Part shown: piece by piece, positions 1 through 5,396 of the stretch
Layout: the number at the start of each line of letters is the position of its first letter
Numbering within the stretch: the stretch's first letter is position 1
Assembly: GCA_002424495.1 (NCBI GenBank)
Contig: DIKH01000371.1
Span: 3,316 to 10,870, forward strand
Direction: 5' to 3'
DNA length: 7,555 bases
From: Desulfobacteraceae bacterium UBA5623
GTDB taxonomy: Bacteria > Desulfobacterota > DSM-4660 > Desulfatiglandales > Desulfatiglandaceae
Notes under the pieces: generated by a model
Databases searched by the model: none
The model's input: the letters and a program-made list of their open reading frames with translations, nothing else
What the model was told of the DNA's origin: nothing
Made by a program: the position numbers and the translations under genes

Positions 1-70
1 TCACAGCGGCGGGCCCGTCCCCGGTTTTCACGGGGTTCCCTGTTATGCTCAAAATGAGCGCCTGAACTGG
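1..70 (-). promoter_or_regulatory. Cobalamin (B12) riboswitch, 5' half, truncated by the window edge
   Basis: Read on the minus strand, this stretch has the ordered conserved blocks of the cobalamin riboswitch (RF00174 type). There is a GGCGCT...AGC hairpin (about 48-62), then AGCATAACAGGGAA (36-49), a hairpin bearing GTGAAAACCGG (21-31) closed by CCCC/GGGG, a GGGCCCGCC segment, and CCGCTGTGA (1-9). In this class the element binds adenosyl- or methylcobalamin and switches off a downstream gene for B12 uptake or synthesis, or a B12-independent isozyme. The 3' part, including the distal B12-box region and the expression platform, lies left of position 1, as does the controlled gene. The 5' boundary is approximate. 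Confidence 0.88.
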
Positions 71-77
71 GAAGAGA

Positions 78-106
78 TTTTTACTGATGATTCAGCTTGA
101 AGTCAA
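78..106 (-). promoter_or_regulatory. Putative sigma70 promoter for the riboswitch transcript
   Basis: On the minus strand TTGACT (101-106) is followed after exactly 17 bases by TAAAAA (78-83). A start about 7 bases further on would place the 5' end right at the beginning of the cobalamin riboswitch, which supports the call. The -35 matches 5 of 6 consensus bases; the -10 is weaker. Confidence 0.5.
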
Positions 107-258
107 CAAGAATTATCAGAGTCTTCCTTCCAAGATAAAGCAGTTTTTATTGCTGTCTGCCGGTTTGCATGAGAATATCTCCACTTGACAAGGCACTGTT
201 ATATTCATAAGGTCTGAACTCATTGCCAATTATACTCTTTAAGCCAGGGAACACCCAA

Positions 259-1815
259 ATGGCCAAAGTTCATTCAAACGACAGGGCCGCCTCCTGTCAG
301 GCAATCGAGGCGATCTCCTCTACAGAGCAGCACTTTGACCGGATAAGGCGCACGGTGAGCCTTTTTCTGGGTCCCTTTTTATTCATTGTATTGTTGTTAA
401 TCCCCATGCCGTCTCTGACGCCTGAGGCGCACCGTCTTGCCGCAGTAGCCGGGCTGATTCTCGTTTACTGGGTCGGAGAGGCCCTGCCTATTCCCATCAC
501 CTCTCTTTTGGCTCCGGTGCTCTGTATCATAATGGGTATAGCCTCGCCGGCCGTTGCGTTTGCACCCTTTGCCAATCCCATCATTTTCCTCTTTATAGGA
601 AGTTTTATTCTTGCCCAGGGAATGATCGAGCAGGGGCTGGAAAAGCGCATTGCACTGGCCATCCTGTCTTTTTCCTGGATAGGCGAGAGCCCATCGCGCC
701 TGCTTATCGCCATCGCAGCCATCCCGATCCTGACTTCAATGTGGATCAGTGACAGCGCTACCACAGCGATGATATACCCCATCCTTATAGGGATCATCTC
801 CGCTTTTAGCTCTCTGGCGCAGGATGCCGACAAAAAGGCTGCTTCGGCAAACTTTAATCAGGGGCTGCTATTGACCATTGCATACGCTGCATTGATTGGA
901 GGCATCGGCACGCCTATCGGAACGCCCCCCAATCTCATCGGCATAGGCATGATTGATAAGATTTTGAACGTAAAAATCTATTTTTTCAAATGGATGGCCC
1001 TGGCTATCCCTATAATGCTTATGATGTGGATGATGATGGTACTTTACATGCGCATGATTCATCCACCGGCAGTAAAAAAAATTCCAGGACTGGTGGATTT
1101 CCTGCGCAAACAAAAAGCCCTGCAGGGGCCTTTTACACTCGGTCAGAAAAATGCCCTGTTTGCCTTTCTGGTTGCGGTGGTCCTGTGGGTCTTTCCGGGG
1201 GTTATTGCATCATTTTTTGGCACAGAAAGCCCGGTGTTTAAATTCTGTGAGTCACACATTCCGGAGGGTGTTGCCTCACTGATAGCGGCCATCCTGCTGT
1301 TTATTATGCCGGTTGACTGGAAAGAGAGAAAATTTACGCTTAGCTGGACAGCGGCAGTCAGGATAGACTGGGGAACAATCCTGCTTTTTGGGGGAGGCCT
1401 GTCTCTTGGCAGTCTGATGTTCTCCACAGGACTTGCCGGTGTCATGGGCAAAAACCTTATTGCCCTAAGCGGCGCAACTTCCCTTTGGTCAATTACAGCC
1501 ATTGCCATTGCCCTTGCAATCATCACCACTGAAATGACCTCGAACACCGCCGCAGCCAATATGCTTGTGCCTATCATGATCGCTGTTTCTCAGGGGGCAG
1601 GGGTAAGCGCCATTCCGCCGGCAATCGGCGTGTGCTTCGGTGCAAGCATGGCCTTTATGCTGCCTGTGTCCACTCCCTCAAATGCAATCATCTACGGTTC
1701 AGGACTGGTTCCTATCACTCGTATGATAAGGGCAGGGCTGGTGCTGGACATAGTATGCTTTATTGTTGTATTTACAGGGATGCGTATCCTCTGCCCTTTA
1801 TTGGGGTTAATTTAG
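259..1815 (+). CDS. DASS/SLC13-family sodium:anion (dicarboxylate or sulfate) symporter
   Basis: This is an inner-membrane secondary transporter of the divalent anion:sodium symporter family (CitT/VcINDY/SLC13), which usually imports dicarboxylates, citrate or sulfate with Na+. The 518-residue product is strongly hydrophobic after about 30 polar residues. Family marks, numbered from the ATG at 259, are the first hairpin motif S164-D165-S166 followed by ATT, the sodium-site loop GTPPNLIG (221-228), the second hairpin motif S428-N429-T430, and the C-terminal PVSTPSN block (S471-N475). I chose ATG 259 because AGGGA at 246-250 is well spaced. A TTG at 223, preceded by AAGG, would add 12 residues and cannot be excluded. 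The next gene starts 11 bases after the stop, suggesting an operon. The substrate cannot be read from sequence. The first motif is SDS instead of the usual SNT. Confidence 0.93.
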   Translation: MAKVHSNDRAASCQAIEAISSTEQHFDRIRRTVSLFLGPFLFIVLLLIPMPSLTPEAHRLAAVAGLILVYWVGEALPIPITSLLAPVLCIIMGIASPAVAFAPFANPIIFLFIGSFILAQGMIEQGLEKRIALAILSFSWIGESPSRLLIAIAAIPILTSMWISDSATTAMIYPILIGIISAFSSLAQDADKKAASANFNQGLLLTIAYAALIGGIGTPIGTPPNLIGIGMIDKILNVKIYFFKWMALAIPIMLMMWMMMVLYMRMIHPPAVKKIPGLVDFLRKQKALQGPFTLGQKNALFAFLVAVVLWVFPGVIASFFGTESPVFKFCESHIPEGVASLIAAILLFIMPVDWKERKFTLSWTAAVRIDWGTILLFGGGLSLGSLMFSTGLAGVMGKNLIALSGATSLWSITAIAIALAIITTEMTSNTAAANMLVPIMIAVSQGAGVSAIPPAIGVCFGASMAFMLPVSTPSNAIIYGSGLVPITRMIRAGLVLDIVCFIVVFTGMRILCPLLGLI

Positions 1816-1826
1816 GGAATCTTGCG

Positions 1827-2660
1827 ATGAAAAATACCAATTTTTCCGCACTTTGTTTCACCATCTGCGCTACCCTGCTTTTTCCCTCAATTTCCTGCGC
1901 AGATACGGTCTTGGAATATCTGGTCAGAGAAGGCCGTGGCTCGAAGGCTACAACTCAGTCCGTTGCCATAAAAAATGACCGGATAATGGTCAAGGCCGCA
2001 GGTGGTGATAAGAATCTGGATCTCCTGTACCTACGTTCTCCTGAGGGTGTGGTGGTTGTTGATCACATCAAGCGCACGTTGATGACAGTGGATGAACCTC
2101 AGGTTTACAGCATCAGCAGACAGGTACAGAATGTGCAGCCCCTGTTGCAGGTCCTGGGGGAACAGATCTCCGATCTTTCACCGGAACAACGTCAGAAGTG
2201 GCAAGAGCTGTTGGGTGAAAATGTACCTTTGGACGAACTCGCCAAGGCCGCCGAGCCCCAGGAGCCAGCCAGACTGGTGCCGGCCGGGGTGAGCAAGATA
2301 GCGGATATAAGTTGCCGGAAATTTCGGATTATGCAAGGGGCAACACCCATGGCCGAAGTTTATCTGGCTGATGCAGCCGCCATGAAAATTTCGGACAACG
2401 ATGCATCCACTATCCGCGCTCTTTTGAGTTTTTACGAACGGCTCGCCGCCAAAAACCAAGGACTGGCCTGTCAGTTAGGACTAACCCTTCCAAACATCTC
2501 CGCTAGTGAAGTGAAGGGCATCCCCATTGGTTTTCTGGAGTTGTCCCGCAAGAGTAATGGAAGCGCAACCTTGCGCCGCATTGACATCTCCACAGTATCG
2601 CCGGAACTGATGCGAATTCCCAAGGGCTACAAAGCAGTGCCTTTGACTCTTTGGCCATAA
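1827..2660 (+). CDS. Exported protein of unknown function, possibly DUF4412-like
   Basis: I do not recognise a specific function. The 277-residue product begins with a Sec signal peptide: Lys at position 2, a hydrophobic core to about residue 22, then S23-C24-A25 before D26 as a plausible signal peptidase I site. Cys24 is not in a good lipobox (Ser at -3), so a lipoprotein is unlikely. The mature part has a beta-rich N-terminal section (about 28-95), a Gln/Glu-rich helical stretch (about 96-145), a section with two cysteines (C163, C215), and a C-terminal SPELMRIPKGYKAVPL segment. The last resembles the 'F.IP.GY' ending of DUF4412-type periplasmic proteins, a tentative likeness only. The ATG at 1827 has AGGGAA at 1814-1819 and lies 11 bases after the symporter stop, so the two are likely co-transcribed. 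An in-frame extension upstream to 1632 runs inside the symporter gene and is rejected because the signal peptide starts here. Confidence 0.85.
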   Translation: MKNTNFSALCFTICATLLFPSISCADTVLEYLVREGRGSKATTQSVAIKNDRIMVKAAGGDKNLDLLYLRSPEGVVVVDHIKRTLMTVDEPQVYSISRQVQNVQPLLQVLGEQISDLSPEQRQKWQELLGENVPLDELAKAAEPQEPARLVPAGVSKIADISCRKFRIMQGATPMAEVYLADAAAMKISDNDASTIRALLSFYERLAAKNQGLACQLGLTLPNISASEVKGIPIGFLELSRKSNGSATLRRIDISTVSPELMRIPKGYKAVPLTLWP

Positions 2661-2690
2661 GGGCCTTTTAACTCTTTAAATTTCAACTTT

Positions 2691-2709
2691 TTTAACCCGT
2701 CAGGTTGAA
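2691..2709 (+). promoter_or_regulatory. Hairpin covering the ribosome binding site of the SAM hydrolase gene
   Basis: TTTAACC (2691-2697) can pair with GGTTGAA (2703-2709), with one G-U pair and a 5-base loop, directly before the GTG start at 2710. The 3' arm contains the only purine-rich Shine-Dalgarno candidate (AGG at 2702-2704). TTCAAC at 2682-2687 can pair with the same arm, giving a competing fold. The pairing is seen in the sequence; a role in limiting translation is inference. Confidence 0.3.
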
Positions 2710-3507
2710 GTGAACCGTTCAGGCATCATTACATTGACAACCGATTTTGGCGCGAGCGACCCCTATGTTGCGATAATGAAGGGAGTCATCCTCAGCATAA
2801 ACCCAGAGGCCAGTATTATTGACATCAGCCACCAGGTGGATGCGGGCGCAATTGCCCAGGCCGCATCCATCCTGGTTGAGGCCTGCGGCTTCTTTCCAAA
2901 AGGTACAATCCATATTGGTGTAATTGATCCGGGCGTGGGCGGAGACCGAAGAGCTATCCTAATTAAGACTGAAGGCCACTTTTTTATAGGTCCTGATAAT
3001 GGCCTTTTTTGGCCGGTAATCAACACGCAAAAGGATGTAGTAATAATCCATCTTACAGAAAAAAAGTTTTTTCTCCCGCAAATCAGTCACACATTTCACG
3101 GCAGGGACATCTTCGCCCCGGTCGCAGCCCACATCTGCCGAGGTGTGAACCCGTTCGATATGGGAACAATAATTACAGATCCTGTGCTGCTGAACTTGCC
3201 GGTTCCGCAACAGAACGGTGACGTCATTCGCGGTCAGATAGTCCGTATGGATCATTTTGGAAACCTGATGACCAATATCCACAGCAAAGACATTGCGCAT
3301 TTTTCGGAGAGTCCTCTAATAAGGGTGGGAGATGCAATTATAAAGGGCCTCAAAAAAACCTATGCCGAAGCAATGTCAGGTGAATTAATTGCCCTTATCG
3401 GCAGCTCAGACTATCTTGAACTGGCAGTGAACAGTGGCAGGGCCGGCAACAGGATCGGGGTTGACAAGGCTCGACTGATAGGGACAGAAGTGGAAATAAA
3501 GAAATGA
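2710..3507 (+). CDS. SAM hydroxide adenosyltransferase (DUF62, SAM-dependent chlorinase/fluorinase superfamily)
   Basis: Characterised members hydrolyse S-adenosylmethionine to adenosine and methionine, using water or hydroxide where the related fluorinase and chlorinase use halide; the cellular purpose is unsettled. The 265-residue length is normal. Visible motifs are TTDFG (10-14) with D12, the DPGVGG block (73-78), FHGRDIF (129-135) and DHFGNLMTN (181-189). The Asp-Arg-His triad described for the hydroxide enzyme (Asp68, Arg75, His127 in the Pyrococcus protein) maps by eye to D73, R80 and H130, so this should be a hydrolase and not a halogenase. The start is GTG 2710, with AGG at 2702-2704 just upstream. 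It follows the exported-protein gene by 49 bases with no convincing terminator between, so co-transcription is possible. It ends 8 bases from the convergent HNH gene. Confidence 0.95.
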   Translation: MNRSGIITLTTDFGASDPYVAIMKGVILSINPEASIIDISHQVDAGAIAQAASILVEACGFFPKGTIHIGVIDPGVGGDRRAILIKTEGHFFIGPDNGLFWPVINTQKDVVIIHLTEKKFFLPQISHTFHGRDIFAPVAAHICRGVNPFDMGTIITDPVLLNLPVPQQNGDVIRGQIVRMDHFGNLMTNIHSKDIAHFSESPLIRVGDAIIKGLKKTYAEAMSGELIALIGSSDYLELAVNSGRAGNRIGVDKARLIGTEVEIKK

Positions 3508-3515
3508 GGATGTCA

Positions 3516-3830
3516 TTATATAGGCTTTTCAGATAGGCTCCTTAGATACTCATCCCATTCCACAGGCAGCAGATACTTTTTTTTGTTGTTGCATCCCTTG
3601 CAGGACGGAACGACATTTCCCTTCCTGCTTTTTCCTCCGCGGCTTAAGGGAACCAGGTGATCCATGGTCAGTTGATCCCTGCCAACCATGGAATTGCAGT
3701 AGTAGCAGACCCCCTTTGAAAGCCTGCTGTTCCACCAGTTCGTCCGCCTGAGCCTGCGTGCGTTTTCCCTTTCCCTCTTTATTTCGTTCTCACCGACAAA
3801 GTCGTTTTGTATGATCATGGGTAATACCAT
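3516..3830 (-). CDS. Small HNH endonuclease-family protein
   Basis: This is a 104-residue stand-alone HNH nuclease domain. Two CxxC pairs (C42/C45 and C77/C80) should bind a structural zinc. Between them lies the core LTMDHLVPLSRGGKSRKGN, with D57-H58 as the metal and general-base pair and N72 as the central Asn; N81/N82 after the last Cys fill the third HNH position. The N-terminal 35 residues are highly basic (RERENARRLRR) and could contact nucleic acid. No restriction, intron or phage partner is adjacent, so the substrate is unknown. The ATG at 3828-3830 lacks a clear ribosome binding site, and the ATG four codons later is an equally weak alternative. A plausible promoter lies just upstream. 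The product ends with a short Glu/Trp-rich tail. The gene is convergent with the SAM hydrolase. Confidence 0.88.
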   Translation of the reverse strand: MVLPMIIQNDFVGENEIKRERENARRLRRTNWWNSRLSKGVCYYCNSMVGRDQLTMDHLVPLSRGGKSRKGNVVPSCKGCNNKKKYLLPVEWDEYLRSLSEKPI

Positions 3831-3855
3831 TGCATTTTGAATGTGAATGTTTTTG

Positions 3856-3884
3856 ATTCTATATTATATGAGCAAAAAACTCAA
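3856..3884 (-). promoter_or_regulatory. Putative sigma70 promoter for the HNH gene
   Basis: On the minus strand TTGAGT (3879-3884) is separated by 17 bases from TAGAAT (3856-3861), matching 4 of 6 and 5 of 6 consensus bases. The start codon lies 25 bases below the -10 box, giving a short leader. The -35 box falls in a 6-bp inverted repeat (AACTCA/TGAGTT, 3878-3894) that could be an operator or simply chance. Confidence 0.42.
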
Positions 3885-3935
3885 TCAGTGAGTTGTGTTC
3901 GGATCGGCTTTTTTGTATTAGCAGGAACAATCCGG

Positions 3936-3965
3936 TTGACGACGGGAAAAATGGTGTGGTAGAAG
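3936..3965 (+). promoter_or_regulatory. Putative sigma70 promoter for tadA and tRNA-Ser
   Basis: TTGACG (3936-3941) is followed after 18 bases by TAGAAG (3960-3965), about 70 bases before the tadA ATG. This is the best -35/-10 pair I can find in the 203-base gap between the HNH gene and tadA. I see no small ORF or RNA gene in the rest of that gap. Confidence 0.35.
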
Positions 3966-4033
3966 GTTAAACGGCATGAAGGACTGATTTTTTTGGCCCT
4001 GCTGCCACAGAACCTTGATGAACAGCTGATTGT

Positions 4034-4507
4034 ATGCAACCTGATCTTAATTACCTGATGCGGCAGGCCTTAGATGAGGCAATAAAGGGCCTTTCTGAGG
4101 GAGAGGTTCCGGTCGGCGCTGTCCTGGCGAATCTTGACGGCAATATACTGGCCAGGGCGCACAACCAGCCCATAGCCCTTCACGACCCGAGCGGCCACGC
4201 CGAGATCCTGGCCCTTAGGCGTGCAGGCTCGGTTTTAAAGAACTATAGGCTTTCAGACACGATTCTTGTGGTAACCATTGAACCGTGCCTTATGTGTATG
4301 GCCGCTGCCATCAGCGCCAGGATAAACAGACTGGTCTTCGGCGCCCCTGACCCCAGAGCAGGCGCTGCCGGTTCAGTTTATGATATTGCCTCTGACGAAA
4401 GGCTTAATCACAGGATAGAGGTGATATCAGGGGTAATGGAAGATGAGTGCAGAATCCTGATGCAGGATTTTTTTCTTGCCCGCAGGGGGAAAGGCCAGAT
4501 TCAATAA
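4034..4507 (+). CDS. tadA: tRNA-specific adenosine deaminase TadA
   Basis: This is a cytoplasmic zinc enzyme that deaminates adenosine 34 to inosine in the anticodon of tRNA-Arg(ACG), letting one tRNA read several CGN codons. The 157-residue length is typical. The cytidine-deaminase-fold zinc site is complete: H55-A56-E57 (His ligand and catalytic Glu) and P84-C85-L-M-C88 (two Cys ligands). The substrate-binding Asn of the RAHN segment (N44), the EVPVGAV strand (24-30) and the GAPDPRAGAAGS loop (103-114) also fit TadA and not a free-nucleobase deaminase. The start at 4034 gives the usual N-terminus before MRQALDEA, although its ribosome binding site is weak. An ATG eight codons later is the alternative. 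The tRNA-Ser gene begins 4 bases after the stop, so the two are very likely on one transcript. Confidence 0.95.
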   Translation: MQPDLNYLMRQALDEAIKGLSEGEVPVGAVLANLDGNILARAHNQPIALHDPSGHAEILALRRAGSVLKNYRLSDTILVVTIEPCLMCMAAAISARINRLVFGAPDPRAGAAGSVYDIASDERLNHRIEVISGVMEDECRILMQDFFLARRGKGQIQ

Positions 4508-4511
4508 CACC

Positions 4512-4607
4512 GGAGAGGTACCGAAGTGGCCGTAACGGGGTCGACTCGAAATCGACTTGTCCCGTTAATAGCGGGGCACGTGGGTTCGAATCCCACCCTC
4601 TCCGCCA
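4512..4607 (+). tRNA. tRNA-Ser (anticodon CGA), 3' CCA encoded
   Basis: The acceptor arms GGAGAGG (4512-4518) and CCTCTCC (4597-4603) pair perfectly, followed by discriminator G4604 and encoded CCA (4605-4607). The anticodon stem GTCGA/TCGAC (4540-4544 and 4552-4556) encloses a 7-base loop with CGA at 4547-4549, reading codon UCG. The long variable arm GTCCCG...CGGGGC (about 4559-4577) marks a class II serine tRNA. The T arm is GTGGG-TTCGAAT-CCCAC. The gene starts 4 bases after the tadA stop, so RNase processing must release it from a tadA transcript unless it has an internal promoter in tadA. No hairpin terminator is obvious downstream. Confidence 0.97.
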
Positions 4608-4646
4608 GCCGTTTTCAATAAATTTAATGGGTTAGGTCAAGAAAAG

Positions 4647-4687
4647 TTGACATAATCCTTGCAACAGGGTTGACCCGCAACATAGGG
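4647..4687 (+). repeat. Imperfect direct repeat in the leader of the exported barrel gene
   Basis: Two back-to-back units share the order TTGAC...GCAACA...GGG. Unit 1 spans 4647-4669 and unit 2, shorter in the middle, spans 4670-4687. They lie in the 135-base gap between the tRNA and the barrel gene. Repeated blocks of this kind often mark a regulator site, but there is no proof here. Confidence 0.4.
4648..4663 (+). promoter_or_regulatory. Weak sigma54-like (-24/-12) promoter candidate
   Basis: TGACAT (4648-4653) and TTGCA (4659-4663) have the fixed spacing of a -24/-12 promoter, and the -12 GC is intact. The -24 element reads GA where GG is expected, which weakens the call. It overlaps repeat unit 1. 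The TTGACA at 4647-4652 has no good -10 box at 16-18 bases. Confidence 0.22.
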
Positions 4688-4742
4688 AAAAGGCAATTTC
4701 ATAAGTATAAGTTATAAACCTTTATTCAATGGAGGGGATAAC

Positions 4743-5381
4743 ATGAAAAAAGCAATATTCCTTGCCCTTTGTTTATCCGTTTTTGGTTCACATCAAATAG
4801 CCGCCGCCCAAATCTCTTTTAATATCAACATGTTTTTGGGTGAAAAAATGCTTGATGATGATGACTGGGGGAAATATGACAATCAGTTTGAGTTCGGAAT
4901 AATGGCCGACATCAAAGGAAAAGAATGGCCCATCAGTCTGGTGGCTAATATATTCTACTCCAGTGACAGTGAATCGGATTACGATGAGACCTGGCACCAT
5001 TACGATTACTCATATTCCTACTATGCTGAGGAGGCCTTTACAACGGAGTTCAACCTCGGGATTAAAAAAATTTTTTCCCTGCCGTATTCATGGAATATTT
5101 ATGTTGCCGGAGGCGGTGCCGCAATATATGGCGGTGTAGAGGTAACTGAAGAAGTATACATTGACGACGGCCACTACTGGGATTGGGACTCGGATTCGGA
5201 AGATGATATCGGATTCGGATACTGGGGATCAGTCGGAATCTACAAGACGTTGTGGGAACATTTTAACATTGGGCTGGATATACGATATTCCAGCGCAGAG
5301 GTCGAGCTATATGACAAAGATCGTGAGGCCGGTGGCTTTCACGTAGGCATGTTTTTAGGATATTCTTGGGCTGGCCTCTAA
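4743..5381 (+). CDS. Exported protein, probable small outer-membrane beta-barrel
   Basis: I recognise no named family. The 212-residue product has a classic signal peptide (Lys-Lys at 2-3, hydrophobic core, A20-A21-A22 before Q23). The mature chain alternates polar and hydrophobic residues in strand-like runs such as 48-60, 63-73, 99-110, 117-131, 159-168, 174-187 and 197-209, as in 8-stranded OmpA/opacity-type barrels. The intervening loops are very acidic and aromatic: about 74-97 (many Asp, Glu, Ser, Tyr, His) and 135-156 (DDGHYWDWDSDSEDD). Such loops could face outside and bind cations. The chain ends in Leu, not the usual terminal Phe, a mild exception. The start is certain: GGAGGGG (4731-4737) sits 5 bases before the ATG. 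It has its own leader after the tRNA and is convergent with the radical SAM gene, 15 bases away, with no visible terminator between. Confidence 0.87.
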   Translation: MKKAIFLALCLSVFGSHQIAAAQISFNINMFLGEKMLDDDDWGKYDNQFEFGIMADIKGKEWPISLVANIFYSSDSESDYDETWHHYDYSYSYYAEEAFTTEFNLGIKKIFSLPYSWNIYVAGGGAAIYGGVEVTEEVYIDDGHYWDWDSDSEDDIGFGYWGSVGIYKTLWEHFNIGLDIRYSSAEVELYDKDREAGGFHVGMFLGYSWAGL

Positions 5382-5396
5382 ATTCTGAAGCAATCA

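Noticed and set aside
465..1577. Several open frames on both strands inside the symporter gene
   Set aside because: They are shadows of the symporter coding frame with no recognisable domains or ribosome binding sites.
1632..1826. In-frame upstream extension of the exported protein gene, starting inside the symporter gene
   Set aside because: It overlaps 184 bases of a well-supported gene, and the clear signal peptide and ribosome binding site put the start at 1827.
2653..2669. GGCC...GGCC followed by TTTT as a terminator after the exported protein gene
   Set aside because: The stem is only 4 bp and overlaps the stop codon; too weak to call a terminator.
3878..3894. AACTCA/TGAGTT hairpin followed by a T run on the minus strand as a terminator
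   Set aside because: The stem is AT-rich and only 6 bp, no minus-strand gene lies upstream of it, and it overlaps a better-supported promoter for the HNH gene.
4447..4635. 62-residue open frame across the tadA end and the tRNA
   Set aside because: It runs through a certain tRNA gene and is out of frame with tadA.
4590..4742. tRNA-Ser 3' end as an integration (att) site for a mobile element
   Set aside because: No repeat of the tRNA 3' end and no integrase gene were found in the window.
5064..5080. A7-T6 homopolymer run as a programmed frameshift or phase-variation site in the barrel gene
   Set aside because: The frame continues normally through it to a sensible C-terminal strand, and the tract simply encodes Ile-Lys-Lys-Ile-Phe.
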